Of a stretch of 64,000 nucleotides of DNA, positions 52,832-62,338 are shown in pieces. Origin of the DNA: Halomonas sp. 'Soap Lake #6' (GTDB lineage Bacteria; Pseudomonadota; Gammaproteobacteria; Pseudomonadales; Halomonadaceae); the NCBI RefSeq assembly GCF_003031405.1, contig NZ_CP020469.1, positions 4,402,001 to 4,466,000 on the forward strand, written 5' to 3'. The position numbers and the translations under genes were made by a program. Positions within the stretch are counted from its first letter, which is position 1; each line of letters opens with the position of its first letter. Under the pieces are notes generated by a model. That model did no database searches, had not been told where the DNA came from, and saw only the letters and a program-made list of their open reading frames with translations.

Positions 52832-55492
52832 ATGGATTCCTACCAGCTCTTCATCGACGGCGAGTTCGTCAATGCCGCCGATGGCAGAACCTTCACCACG
52901 TATGACCCGGGTAACGAGAAACCGGTCGCAACGGTGGCCCAGGCGGGAGAGGCGGATGCCTTGCGCGCCCTTGAAGCCGCACGTGAGGCCTTCGATCACG
53001 GTGAGTGGCCAAGGCTGACGCCGACGGAGCGTGCCAGCAGGGTCTATGACTTCGCTGACCACGTCACGAAGTTGGCTGGGCGCCTGGCCATGGCCGAATC
53101 CATGGATGCTGGCCACGTGATCAATCTGTCCAAGTTCTGGGCCTCCAATGGTGCCAGCCTGCTTCGTAACCTGGCTCACTACTCGGCGAACAGTTTTCCC
53201 TGGGAGGAGGAGATTCCCTACTCTGGGAATGTAGGGGCGCCGGGGCGTGACTATATCCGCCGTGAGCCGATCGGGGTTTGTGTTGGGATCATTCCATGGA
53301 ATTTTCCGGCTAGCATGGCGTTCTGGAAGATCTCACACTCCATCATCATGGGTAACACCATCGTACTGAAGCCAGCGACCCAGACGCCGCTTACCGCTTT
53401 GATCATTGCTGAGGCGGCCCAGGCTGCTGGTATTCCCAAAGGGGTCATCAACGTGATTACCGGTCAGGGGCGTGAAGTGGGCAATCTGCTCTGCACGCAC
53501 CCCTACGTCGACAAGATCTCCTTTACCGGCAGTACCAGTGTCGGCAACGACATCATGAAGCTGGCGGCAGACTCCACTAAGCGAGTTACCCTGGAACTGG
53601 GGGGGAAGTCGGCCAATATTATCCTCGACGACGCGGATCTGGATGCGGCGGTCGATGGTGCGGTCTTTGGCACCTTTCTGCACCAGGGGCAGGTGTGCGA
53701 GTCGGGTACCCGGCTGCTGGTTGCCTCAAAGATCTATGATGAATTCATTGCCAAGCTGAAGACGCGTACCGAGGCGCTGCGGGTCGGCTACCCGCTCTCG
53801 CCAGAGAGCCATCTGGGGCCGCTGATCAGTGCCAAGCAGCTTGAAACCGTCGATGGCTACGTCAAGCTGGGGCTGGAGGAGGGCGCTACCCTGCTCACCG
53901 GTGGGCATCGGGTCGAGGTACCCGGTATTACAGGCGGCCACTATTACGCGCCGACGATCTTCACGGATGTCGATAATGGTATGCGCATTGCCCAGGAGGA
54001 GATCTTTGGCCCGGTCGTGGCGGTGATCAAATTTGATAGCGATGAAGAGGCCGTTGCTATCGCTAATGACTCTATCTATGGCTTGGCGGGTGGCGTGTAT
54101 TCCGGCAGTAATGCTCGGGCACAGCGGGTTGCCGCCCAGATGCGCACGGGGACGGTGTGGATCAATAATTATCATGCCTTCGGCGACTTCTGCCCCTTCG
54201 GTGGCTACAAACAGTCCGGGTTCGGCCGTGAGATGGGGGCGTCTGGGCTATCGGAATTTGTCCAAGTCAAGCGGATCCATGTCAGCGCCTACGCGGCGGT
54301 TGGGGCCAGTCCGGCCATGGCCATCCTCTCGGACGACAAGAAGACGCCCTTCGTGCAGTACAAGGCACCCACCAATATCATTTCCGGTCACGGCAGCTTG
54401 CCAGCGATCTACAAAGAGATGGTCAAGCTGGGTTGTAAGCGTGCGGTGATCATGACCGACGAGGGCGTCAATGCGACGGGCCTGCCAGCCATGGTTAGAG
54501 AGGCGCTGGATGATTTCTGTGTAGGGCTTTACGACCGTATCGAGCAGGACTCGTCTCTGGATACCGTCGATGCGGCGGCGACCTATGCTCGTGAATGTGG
54601 TGCCGATGCCATCGTCAGTGTTGGTGGTGGCAGTGTGATCGATACCTCCAAGGCGGTATGCGTCGTGTTGAAGAATGGCGGCAAGTGTAATGATCATATG
54701 GCCATGCTTCGTTTGCAGGAGCCGCAGACCCCTCATATTTCTATCCCCACTACCTCCGGTACAGGCAGCGAGGTGACCAACGTGGCGGTGATCAAGAACA
54801 AGGCGGTGGGCCGCAAGGTCTATATCCTCGATCCCTATATCGTGCCCAACAGCGCCATTCTCGATCCTCTCTTTACCCTCGGACTGCCCCACCGCATGAC
54901 TGTGACCACGGCGCTGGATGCCATGACTCACTCTATTGAAGCGCTGACCAGTACCCGCTCGCAGCCAATCTGCGATGGTCAGGCGCTACAGGCCATTCGC
55001 CTGATCAGTGAAAACCTGCCCAGGGTAGTGAAAAATCCCCGCGACGAAGCCGCTCGTTCCAATCTCCAATTGGCGGCCACCATGGCTGGCTGGGCATTCA
55101 ATGTGGCACAAGTTGGCCTAGCCCATGCTATGGCCCATACGCTGGGGGTGATCCATGACATCCCACACGGGCTCGCCTGCGGCATCATGCTGCCTCGGGT
55201 GATGCGCTTTAACGTCGACCATGCCAGCCACAAGCTGGCACTGGCCGCCCAGGCGCTTGGCGTGGAAACCGCAGGTATGGACGAACGCGAAGCGGCGTTG
55301 GCCGCGGCCGCGGCGGTGGAGTCGCTGATGCAGGCGGTCGACCACCCGCGCCATCTGCGTGATCTCGTCGTACCGCAAGAGAATCTGCCAAACCTGGCCG
55401 TACATGCCATGGGGGACGCCGCTATCATGTTCAACGCAAGGCCGGTGAAGAGCCCTCAGGAAGTGGCCGCCGTCTATGAAGAGGCTTACTGA
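52832..55492 (+). CDS. Aldehyde dehydrogenase/iron-containing alcohol dehydrogenase fusion
   Basis: The 886-residue protein joins two enzymes. Residues 1 to about 490 form a classical NAD(P)-dependent aldehyde dehydrogenase: IIPWNFPASMAFWK, FTGSTSVGNDI, the general-base glutamate in VTLELGGKSANIIL and the catalytic cysteine in GQVCESGTRLL. Residues from about 510 form a Fe-dependent alcohol dehydrogenase: GGGSVIDTSKA, PTTSGTGSEVTN, and metal ligands in TALDAMTHSIEA, HAMAHTLGVIHDIPHGLACG. AdhE has the same order, but its aldehyde domain is the CoA-acylating kind, whereas this one looks non-acylating. It could oxidise an alcohol through its aldehyde to an acid. AGGAGG lies upstream of ATG 52832. 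Confidence 0.88.
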   Translation: MDSYQLFIDGEFVNAADGRTFTTYDPGNEKPVATVAQAGEADALRALEAAREAFDHGEWPRLTPTERASRVYDFADHVTKLAGRLAMAESMDAGHVINLSKFWASNGASLLRNLAHYSANSFPWEEEIPYSGNVGAPGRDYIRREPIGVCVGIIPWNFPASMAFWKISHSIIMGNTIVLKPATQTPLTALIIAEAAQAAGIPKGVINVITGQGREVGNLLCTHPYVDKISFTGSTSVGNDIMKLAADSTKRVTLELGGKSANIILDDADLDAAVDGAVFGTFLHQGQVCESGTRLLVASKIYDEFIAKLKTRTEALRVGYPLSPESHLGPLISAKQLETVDGYVKLGLEEGATLLTGGHRVEVPGITGGHYYAPTIFTDVDNGMRIAQEEIFGPVVAVIKFDSDEEAVAIANDSIYGLAGGVYSGSNARAQRVAAQMRTGTVWINNYHAFGDFCPFGGYKQSGFGREMGASGLSEFVQVKRIHVSAYAAVGASPAMAILSDDKKTPFVQYKAPTNIISGHGSLPAIYKEMVKLGCKRAVIMTDEGVNATGLPAMVREALDDFCVGLYDRIEQDSSLDTVDAAATYARECGADAIVSVGGGSVIDTSKAVCVVLKNGGKCNDHMAMLRLQEPQTPHISIPTTSGTGSEVTNVAVIKNKAVGRKVYILDPYIVPNSAILDPLFTLGLPHRMTVTTALDAMTHSIEALTSTRSQPICDGQALQAIRLISENLPRVVKNPRDEAARSNLQLAATMAGWAFNVAQVGLAHAMAHTLGVIHDIPHGLACGIMLPRVMRFNVDHASHKLALAAQALGVETAGMDEREAALAAAAAVESLMQAVDHPRHLRDLVVPQENLPNLAVHAMGDAAIMFNARPVKSPQEVAAVYEEAY

Positions 55493-55525
55493 CGCTGGCT
55501 TGACTGTCTCCCATCCATCGCTATC

Positions 55526-55556
55526 AACCCCGGCCCCTGTGGCCGGGGTTTTTTTT
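55526..55556 (+). terminator. Terminator after the dehydrogenase fusion gene
   Basis: AACCCCGGCC (55526-55535) pairs with GGCCGGGGTT (55541-55550) around a CCTGT loop and runs into eight T. On the minus strand the hairpin also ends in A-paired T, so it may serve both convergent genes. It overlaps the last codons of the convergent MFS permease gene. Confidence 0.93.
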
Positions 55557-56754
55557 ATGGTGTGTCTGTGGCTCGGGCATGGGTCGCTGGCAGGCGGTGT
55601 ATGACCAGCATGACCGCTATCAGGATCGCGGCGGCAGCGAAGGGGGCGCTAGGGTTCAGTTGATACAGCGGTGCGGCGACCAAGGGACCAATAATGAAAC
55701 CTACCGCGGGTGTGGCTGACACCAACCCGGTTGCTTTTGCCTGCTGTTGGGCGCTGCCGGTTGAGGTTGCTGCAGTGGCGGCTGCCGGGTAGCTCAATCC
55801 CATACCGAGACCGACCAGTGCCATGGCAACGTGCAAACTGACCATGCTGCCAGCGAATGCCAGCAGCATATAGCCGATAAGCAGGCTGGTTAGCCCGAGT
55901 ATTAGCATGCGACCTGTGCCCCAACGACTGCGTTGGACGAAACCGAACTGTACCGCGACCGAGACCAGTGCCAGCGTCAGGACGGCGAAGCCGACCTGTT
56001 GGGCGGCCCGTGGTGGTGAGAGATGCCAGATATCGATGAAGAAGAACCCCAGAGTCTGATGAATCATGGCCATGGCCGAGAATAGGGCGGCTGCCACCAT
56101 TAAATAGCGCCAGGAAGCCCAGGTGAGTCGTTCACTAGTGTTGAGGTGCGTCGTTTTTGCATCGACCTGCCCTGGCATCAGGCGATCATCGGGCAGCCTA
56201 AACCATAACCAGCCCAGCGCTAAAAAGGTCAGCAGCGCAACGGTGTAGAGGGGTACCAGCAGGCCTAAGGCCGCCAGTAAACCACCGAAAGCAGGCCCCA
56301 CAACCTGTCCCAGGCTATTGGCGGAGGTGGTCCGGCTGATTGCGGCTAGGCGCTTGTCGGCCGTCGTCAAGGCAATCGCATAGCCTAGGGCGGCAGGCGG
56401 GGTGGCTGACATGATCGAGGATTGCAGCATGCGGCTGAAGAGTAGTGCCATGAATAGCGGCAATCCCGCCAGCAACCCCAGCATGCCCAGCGAGAAGACC
56501 GTGGTGAAGAGCAGTGTACCCAGTGTATAGCCGGCCAGCCCAATAAGAATGATACGGCGCCGGCCGAAGTGGAGGCTCACCCGTCCCCAAACCGTGGTGC
56601 CCACAGCATAGACCAGGGCGGAAGACGATATGATGATGGCTACCTGGAATTCATTGAGTCCTACTTCACGCCCCAGGGGCGGGAGCAGCGTCATCACCAC
56701 GCCCTGGCCGGTAGCGATGGCAAGCAGAGCGGTAAATAGCAACCAGAGGGTCAT
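55555..56754 (-). CDS. MFS transporter
   Basis: This is a major facilitator permease of the inner membrane. From ATG 56754 (MTLWLLFTALLAIATGQGVVMTLLPPLGREVGLNEFQV) the protein is 399 residues with 12 predicted membrane segments. The loop VWGRVSLHFGRRRIILIGLAGYTLG is the MFS motif A between helices 2 and 3. An upstream ATG at 56832 would add 26 residues of implausible, non-membrane sequence. The resemblance is to multidrug or tetracycline-type efflux proteins, but the substrate is unknown. Confidence 0.85.
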   Translation of the reverse strand: MTLWLLFTALLAIATGQGVVMTLLPPLGREVGLNEFQVAIIISSSALVYAVGTTVWGRVSLHFGRRRIILIGLAGYTLGTLLFTTVFSLGMLGLLAGLPLFMALLFSRMLQSSIMSATPPAALGYAIALTTADKRLAAISRTTSANSLGQVVGPAFGGLLAALGLLVPLYTVALLTFLALGWLWFRLPDDRLMPGQVDAKTTHLNTSERLTWASWRYLMVAAALFSAMAMIHQTLGFFFIDIWHLSPPRAAQQVGFAVLTLALVSVAVQFGFVQRSRWGTGRMLILGLTSLLIGYMLLAFAGSMVSLHVAMALVGLGMGLSYPAAATAATSTGSAQQQAKATGLVSATPAVGFIIGPLVAAPLYQLNPSAPFAAAAILIAVMLVIHRLPATHARATDTP

Positions 56755-56880
56755 GTGGTTGTACTCCAGCGTTGTACTCCAGCAAAGCGAGAGGTCGGCA
56801 GTAGCAAAAAAGGGTTGTGCCCGTTGGCACAACCCATAAAGGCCCTCAGGGCCGAGAGAAACCTTGCGTGCCCTGGCGGC

Positions 56881-58974
56881 TCAGAGATCGGAGAAGCGTT
56901 TGCCTTCTTGCACCAGCCGCTCTAACAGCGGGGCAGCTTGCCAGGTATCGCCGTAGCGCTGTTGATACTGCTTGATGGCGGCGAGAATGGATGCCAGCCC
57001 GACGTTGTCGGCATAGTGCATGGGGCCGCCGCGGTAGGTCGGGAAGCCATAGCCGTTGATCCAGACCACGTCGATATCGCTGGGGCGTTGAGCAATACCT
57101 TCCTCGAGAATTTTTGCCGCCTCGTTGATCAACGGATAGATCAGCCGCTGCAGGATTTCCTCTTCGCTGATGTCACGGCGCTCGATGCCAAGCTGCTTGG
57201 CGGCCTGCTCAATGACCGTATCCACCTCTGGGTCGAGTATCGGCTTGCGGGAGCCAGCCTCGTAGCGGTAGTAACCCTTACCACTTTTCTGACCCAGACG
57301 GCCCATCTCCACCAGCCGGTCGGCCACAGCGCCATCGGTGGGGGAAACCGTTTCTCCACGCTGACGGCGCTCTTCCCGCGCTCGGGAACCGATATCCAGG
57401 CCAGCGAGGTCGCCCATCGCCATCGGGCCCATCGCCATGCCAAAGCGGTTCATTGTGCTATCAATCTGGGAGGGGCTAGCTCCCTCCAGCAGCAGAATAC
57501 CGGCTTCCCGGCCGTAGCCTTTGAGCATGCGATTACCGATGAAGCCGTCACAAACGCCAGAGACAACTCCCACTTTGCCAATGGTGCCGAGCAATTTCAT
57601 TGCGGTGGCGAGCACATCGTCGGCGGTCTTGTCGGCCCGCACCACCTCCAGTAGCCGCATTACATGGGCGGGGCTGAAGAAATGTAGGCCCAGCACATCC
57701 TGCGGACGCGAGGTAGCTGCGGCGATCTGGTTGACGTCCAGGTAGGAGGTGTTGGAGGCCAGGATGGCCCCCGGCTTGCAGACCTCATCGAGCTTGGCAA
57801 ACACCTCATGTTTGACGGCCATGTTCTCGAACACCGCTTCGATGGCTAGGTCGACGTCGTCGAAGTCAGCATAGTCGAGCGTACCGGCTAACCGTGCGAA
57901 GCAGGCATTGGCCTTTTCCTCCGACATGCGCCCCTTGGCTTTGCGATCATCGTAGTAGGCCTGAATGGTTTTTATGCCGCGCTCCAGGGCCTCACTCTTC
58001 ATCTCCAGCAGGGTAACGGGAATCCCTGCGTTGAGAAAATTGATAGCGATGCCGGAGCCCATTGTACCGGCGCCGATGATCCCAACTCGACGAATCTCCC
58101 GTTTCGGTGTGTCGCGCGGCAAGTCGGTAACCACGGGAGCTTGGCGTTCGGCAAAGAAAACGTGTCGCAGGGCAGCCGACTCGGGGGATGCCATTCGTTC
58201 GAGAAACAGCTCGCGCTCCTTCTTCAAGCCTTCGGCGAATGGCTGCGTAGTGGCTATTTCGATGGCCTCGATGCAGGCCTGAGGCGCTTCCAGCCCCCGC
58301 TGCTGCTTGGCAACCTGGGCGCGATATTCAGCGAAGAATGTTGCTCCGATATCAGCGGTGTTTACTGCCATGTCGCTGCAGCGGCGCAGGGGAGCTGAGT
58401 TGTCCACCAGTTCTCGCGCATAAGCCATGGCTTGTTCGGTCAGGTCGCCCTCGGCGATACGGTCAATGGCGCCCAGCGCCATGGCTTCAGGTGCCGCAAC
58501 CTGGCGGCCCGACACGATCATGTCTAGCGCACTCTTGACGTCGATCAGCCGCGGCAAGCGCTGGGTGCCTCCGGAGCCTGGTAGGAGGCCAAGCTTAACT
58601 TCCGGTAACCCCACTCGGGCCGATGCTTCGGCAATGCGGTAGTGGCAAGTCAGGGCTGTTTCGAACCCGCCACCGAGTGCTGTGCCGTGTAGTGCTGCCA
58701 CTACTGGCTTGGTGAATGTGTCGATTTGACCAAGCACTTCTGGCAAGGCGGGAGGCTGCATTGGCTTGCCGAATTCGGTGATATCGGCACCAGCGATGAA
58801 GGTGCGCCCCGCGCAACGCAGGACGACTGCCTTCACGGTAGGCTCCTGCTCGGCGACAGCGAACGCCTTGGATAGGCCTAGGCGCACAGCGGCAGAAAGT
58901 GCATTGACCGGGGGGTTATCAATGGTAATCAGCAGGACGCTATCGTGCTGCTTGCATGTGACGGGTTCGCTCAT
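56881..58974 (-). CDS. Enoyl-CoA hydratase/3-hydroxyacyl-CoA dehydrogenase
   Basis: This is a bifunctional beta-oxidation enzyme that hydrates enoyl-CoA and then oxidises 3-hydroxyacyl-CoA. The 697-residue protein has an N-terminal crotonase domain (residues 1-190) with the oxyanion hole in FIAGADITEF and the two catalytic glutamates in GGGFETALTCHYRIA and LPEVKLGLLPGSGG. The Rossmann fold at about residue 297 is VGIIGAGTMGSGIAINF, with the catalytic histidine in LGLHFFSPAHVMRLLEVV. Two C-terminal HAD domains end the protein. It is shorter than FadB/FadJ (~715-730) and resembles the peroxisomal-type layout. The gene faces away from the acyl-CoA dehydrogenase genes. Confidence 0.93.
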   Translation of the reverse strand: MSEPVTCKQHDSVLLITIDNPPVNALSAAVRLGLSKAFAVAEQEPTVKAVVLRCAGRTFIAGADITEFGKPMQPPALPEVLGQIDTFTKPVVAALHGTALGGGFETALTCHYRIAEASARVGLPEVKLGLLPGSGGTQRLPRLIDVKSALDMIVSGRQVAAPEAMALGAIDRIAEGDLTEQAMAYARELVDNSAPLRRCSDMAVNTADIGATFFAEYRAQVAKQQRGLEAPQACIEAIEIATTQPFAEGLKKERELFLERMASPESAALRHVFFAERQAPVVTDLPRDTPKREIRRVGIIGAGTMGSGIAINFLNAGIPVTLLEMKSEALERGIKTIQAYYDDRKAKGRMSEEKANACFARLAGTLDYADFDDVDLAIEAVFENMAVKHEVFAKLDEVCKPGAILASNTSYLDVNQIAAATSRPQDVLGLHFFSPAHVMRLLEVVRADKTADDVLATAMKLLGTIGKVGVVSGVCDGFIGNRMLKGYGREAGILLLEGASPSQIDSTMNRFGMAMGPMAMGDLAGLDIGSRAREERRQRGETVSPTDGAVADRLVEMGRLGQKSGKGYYRYEAGSRKPILDPEVDTVIEQAAKQLGIERRDISEEEILQRLIYPLINEAAKILEEGIAQRPSDIDVVWINGYGFPTYRGGPMHYADNVGLASILAAIKQYQQRYGDTWQAAPLLERLVQEGKRFSDL

Positions 58975-59366
58975 GGTGATCCCTTGCTCTTTTCCTTAAC
59001 GAATGACGATTGGCCCCCTGGGACAACAGGTCGATAGGCAGGCCCACTATCTATGCTATACGGTATGAATCTTTATTTGCAAAATATAATTCTGCATAGC
59101 GGTCTTCGTGGCGATCTTCATATTTATGGAAGCCTCGGGCGACGTCCAGGATGTCGCAAAAATGGTGGTGGGGAGAGCTGACTTTGCCGTGGTAGCAGCC
59201 TCGCTTCATGAGTAAATAGGTTATTTTGTTTTTCCTTGCATTGTTTCGCTGTGCGGTTGTATATTTCGCTTATTGGTTTTTGAGGGCTTATTTTGACCTG
59301 GTATATCAGACATAAGGTCAGAAACAAGGCGAACGGCTGCCGTGGAAATGGTGTGGAGGGGGCTAG
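58975..59366. other. 392-nt divergent intergenic region
   Basis: No gene could be supported. It separates the beta-oxidation enzyme on the minus strand from an acyl-CoA dehydrogenase on the plus strand. It contains AATTCTGCATAG at 59088-59099, with CTATGC (the reverse complement of GCATAG) at 59051. The second half (59210-59300) is A/T-rich. The acyl-CoA dehydrogenase ribosome binding site GTGGAGG is at its end. Confidence 0.6.
59088..59099. promoter_or_regulatory. Candidate operator AATTCTGCATAG, first copy
   Basis: The same 12 nt recur at 63603-63614 ahead of another acyl-CoA dehydrogenase gene. It may be the binding site of the regulator that controls this beta-oxidation set. No regulator gene is in the window, and the site matches no consensus I know. 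Confidence 0.45.
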
Positions 59367-61169
59367 ATGGGTTCTAAAATGATCTGTCGGAATGATCTGG
59401 ATTTTCTGCTTTATCAGGTGATTGGCACCGACGAGTTGGTGTCGTTGGAGCGGTTTGCCGAACACGGCCGTGAAACCTTCAACGCGGCTCTTGATACGGC
59501 CGAGTCCATCGCCATCGATTATTTCGCTCCTCATGCAGCAGAGCTGGATGAAAACGAGCCGCGCTTCGACGGAGAGAGAGTCGAACTGATTCCACAAGTT
59601 AAAGAGGCTCTCGATCAGTACTACGGTGCCGGCTTCGGTGCAGCCACCCAGGACTATGAATTGGGCGGAATGCAGCTCCCCTTTACGGTATCGGTGGCCT
59701 GCAAGGCGATCTTCAGTGCCGCCAATATCTCGACGCTGGCCTATGCCTCGCTCAGCGGTGCTAATGCCAATGTGATCGGCGCCTTTGGTTCGGAGAGCCA
59801 GCAGCGCCTTTATCGTCAGCCGTTGCTCGACGGGCGCTTTACCGGAACCATGGCCCTCACCGAGCCCCAGGCGGGGTCGTCGCTGGGAGATATCGCCACG
59901 ACTGCCGAGCCCATGGCCGATGGCGATTATCGTTTGCATGGCAGCAAGATTTTCATATCCGCCGGTGACCACGAATTGAGCGAGAACATCGTTCACCTGG
60001 TGCTGGCGCGTATAAAGGGTGCGCCGGAGGGGGTAAAGGGACTGTCGCTATTTCTGGTGCCCAAGTATCTGGTCAATGAGGATGGCACGCTCGGGCCGCG
60101 TAACGATGTGGTACTGGGCGGCCTGATTCACAAGATGGGCTATCGTGGCACGACATCCACCATCCTTAACTTCGGTGAGCAGGGTGGGGCCGTGGCCTAT
60201 CTCGTCGGTGAGCCCCACCGAGGGTTGGCCTATATGTTTCAGATGATGAACGAGGCCAGAGTAGGGGTTGGCGTGGGGGCTGTAGGCCTTGGTTATGCGG
60301 CTTATCGGCATGCCTTGGACTACGCACGCGAACGGCTCCAGGGGCGTCCCCCGGAAAGTAAGGACGCCTTGTCATCGCCGCAACCGATCATTGCCCATGC
60401 GGATGTGCGGCGCATGCTGCTCGCGGCGAAAAGTTATGTCGAGGGTGGCCTATGCCTGTCTCTGTATGGAGCCCAACTGGCCGATCGCAAAGCCTGGAGT
60501 GCGGATGCCGCCGAGCGGGAACGAGCCGCGATGTTGCTCGACTTGTTGACCCCGGTGCTCAAGTCTTGGCCGTCACGCTACTGCTTGGAAGCTAACTCCT
60601 TGGCGATCCAGGTGCATGGCGGCTATGGCTACAGCCGTGATTATCCAGTGGAGCGGCTCTATCGTGACAACCGGCTCAATCCGATTCATGAAGGTACTGA
60701 GGGTATTCAGTCGCTGGACCTGCTCGGACGCAAGGTCATGATGCACGATGGCAGGTCATTCAAGCTGCTCTGCGACGAGATCCAAGTCACCATCGAAAGT
60801 ACTCGTTGCGATTCACGCATACGGGAGTTCGCCGAGTCGCTGCAAGCCGCCCTCGATAGATTCCGCGATACCACCAAGGCGCTGTCAAACCTGCTGCGCG
60901 AAGGCGACGCCAAGCATGCCCTTGCCAACTCATCACTTTATTTGAATGCCTTCGGCCATCTCGTCGTGGCGTGGCTTTGGCTGCGCCAGGCCCAAGCGGC
61001 CTTGGGTATGCAAGCCGCTTCCGGCTCCGAGTCGGAGGCCTTCTGTCATGGTAAATACATGGCTTGCCAGTACTTCTTCCGCTGGGAGTTGCCCAGGATT
61101 GAGCACAGTTGCCACCTACTACGTGCCCTGGATACCACCTGCCTGGCCATGCCGGTCGATAGTTTCTGA
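59367..61169 (+). CDS. Acyl-CoA dehydrogenase with C-terminal extension (DmdC-like)
   Basis: This flavoenzyme forms enoyl-CoA from acyl-CoA. At 600 residues it is much longer than standard acyl-CoA dehydrogenases (~380). The core shows LTEPQAGSSLGDI, GSKIFISAGDH, LGGLIHKMGYRGTTSTILNF and HGGYGYSRDYPVERLYRDNRLNPIHEGTEGIQSLDLLGR. A C-terminal helical domain (about residues 475-600) follows, as in 3-methylmercaptopropionyl-CoA dehydrogenase DmdC and related enzymes. The ATG at 59367 is preceded by GGAGGGG. Its stop lies in a 12-nt minisatellite. Substrate specificity is not evident. Confidence 0.88.
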   Translation: MGSKMICRNDLDFLLYQVIGTDELVSLERFAEHGRETFNAALDTAESIAIDYFAPHAAELDENEPRFDGERVELIPQVKEALDQYYGAGFGAATQDYELGGMQLPFTVSVACKAIFSAANISTLAYASLSGANANVIGAFGSESQQRLYRQPLLDGRFTGTMALTEPQAGSSLGDIATTAEPMADGDYRLHGSKIFISAGDHELSENIVHLVLARIKGAPEGVKGLSLFLVPKYLVNEDGTLGPRNDVVLGGLIHKMGYRGTTSTILNFGEQGGAVAYLVGEPHRGLAYMFQMMNEARVGVGVGAVGLGYAAYRHALDYARERLQGRPPESKDALSSPQPIIAHADVRRMLLAAKSYVEGGLCLSLYGAQLADRKAWSADAAERERAAMLLDLLTPVLKSWPSRYCLEANSLAIQVHGGYGYSRDYPVERLYRDNRLNPIHEGTEGIQSLDLLGRKVMMHDGRSFKLLCDEIQVTIESTRCDSRIREFAESLQAALDRFRDTTKALSNLLREGDAKHALANSSLYLNAFGHLVVAWLWLRQAQAALGMQAASGSESEAFCHGKYMACQYFFRWELPRIEHSCHLLRALDTTCLAMPVDSF

Positions 61170-61246
61170 AATGGTTTTTGAAATGGTTTTTGAAATAGTT
61201 TCTGAGCTTGTTTTTGAAATAGTTTCTGAAATGGTTTCTGAAACTT
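61163..61246 (+). repeat. 12-nt tandem repeat, seven copies, at the end of the acyl-CoA dehydrogenase gene
   Basis: Seven units of TTTCTGAAATGG or TTTTTGAAATAG type run from 61163 to 61246, with a variant (TTTCTGAGCTTG) as the fourth. The first unit holds the stop codon of the upstream gene. The array ends 33 nt before the quinone oxidoreductase start. Confidence 0.93.
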
Positions 61247-61279
61247 CGAGTCATTACCGTAAACCTAGGGAGTGAGCCT

Positions 61280-62275
61280 ATGAAAGCCATCGTTTGCGAC
61301 CAATTCGCACCCGTTGAGAGCCTTCAGTATCGCGATGTTGAAGAGCCTGAACCTCGCAGCGGAGAGGTGCGCATCACCATCGAAGCGATCGGGGTGAACT
61401 TTCCCGATGGTTTGCTGGTGGAGGGAAGCTACCAGGCCAAACCCGCGTTGCCTTTTACCCCGGGAGTGGAATTTGCCGGCATCGTGGATGCGGTTGCCGA
61501 AGGCGTAACTGACTATGCCATTGGTGACCGGGTCATCGGGGTTAGTGATCACTACTCTGCCTATGCAGAGAAGGTCTGCTGTGCAGTAGAGCGGCTCATG
61601 GCGATGCCGAAGACGATGCCGTTCAGCGATGCCGCTAGTCTGGTGCTGGCCCATGGCACCGCGCACCACGCGCTAAAACAGCGCGGCCAACTGCAGCCCG
61701 GTGAAACCCTGCTAGTGCTCGGCGCAGCAGGCGGCACTGGTCTGGCTGCGGTACAGATCGGCAAGGCTATGGGAGCCAGAGTCATAGCGGCCTGTTCCAC
61801 CGATGCCAAGCTGGCCTTGGCAAAGGCCAATGGTGCCGACGAGCTGATTAATTATCAGACCCAGGAGTTGCGCGGGGAGCTGAAGCGGCTAACCGATGGC
61901 AAGGGGGTTGATGTGGTGTACGACCCGGTGGGTGGCGCCCAATTCGACACTTGTGCCCGCAGCATGGCGCCCTATGGTCGGCTGCTCGTTATTGGCTTTG
62001 CCAGTGGTGAGATTCCCAAACTTCCCGTCAACCTGGCGCTGGTGAAGGAGTTCTCCGCGGTGGGGGTCTTCTGGGGCGCCTTCGTGCGTCGGGACCCGGT
62101 GACCTTCGCCGCCAATATGCAGGAACTCTTTGTCTGGTACGAACAAGATCAGGTGCGTTTGCATATTGACCAGACCCTGCCGCTTTCGCGTGCCGCAGAG
62201 GCGTTGCGCCGGGTGCTCGATCGTCAGGTCAATGGAAAGCTGGTGCTGGTGCCTGACGCTGTTGCCCAGCGCTGA
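61280..62275 (+). CDS. NADPH:quinone oxidoreductase family protein
   Basis: This is a medium-chain dehydrogenase/reductase of the zinc-free quinone oxidoreductase group. The 331-residue product starts MKAIVCDQFAPVESLQYRDVEEPEPRSGEVRI. It shows FTPGVEFAGIVDAVAEGVTDYAIGDRV, the NADPH-binding AxxGxxG motif LVLGAAGGTGLAAVQIGKAMGARVIA and no zinc-site cysteines. It lies between two acyl-CoA dehydrogenase genes, so it may handle an enoyl intermediate. GGGAG precedes the ATG. Confidence 0.9.
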   Translation: MKAIVCDQFAPVESLQYRDVEEPEPRSGEVRITIEAIGVNFPDGLLVEGSYQAKPALPFTPGVEFAGIVDAVAEGVTDYAIGDRVIGVSDHYSAYAEKVCCAVERLMAMPKTMPFSDAASLVLAHGTAHHALKQRGQLQPGETLLVLGAAGGTGLAAVQIGKAMGARVIAACSTDAKLALAKANGADELINYQTQELRGELKRLTDGKGVDVVYDPVGGAQFDTCARSMAPYGRLLVIGFASGEIPKLPVNLALVKEFSAVGVFWGAFVRRDPVTFAANMQELFVWYEQDQVRLHIDQTLPLSRAAEALRRVLDRQVNGKLVLVPDAVAQR

Positions 62276-62338
62276 TTCTTTTTCATGCTTACTTCGGCCG
62301 CGCTTCGTCCAAGCCGCTGGCCCTACAGGAGTCGAATG

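Noticed and set aside
59124..59996. 290-codon minus-strand ORF over the acyl-CoA dehydrogenase start
   Set aside because: It overlaps the well-supported dehydrogenase gene and has no recognisable domain.
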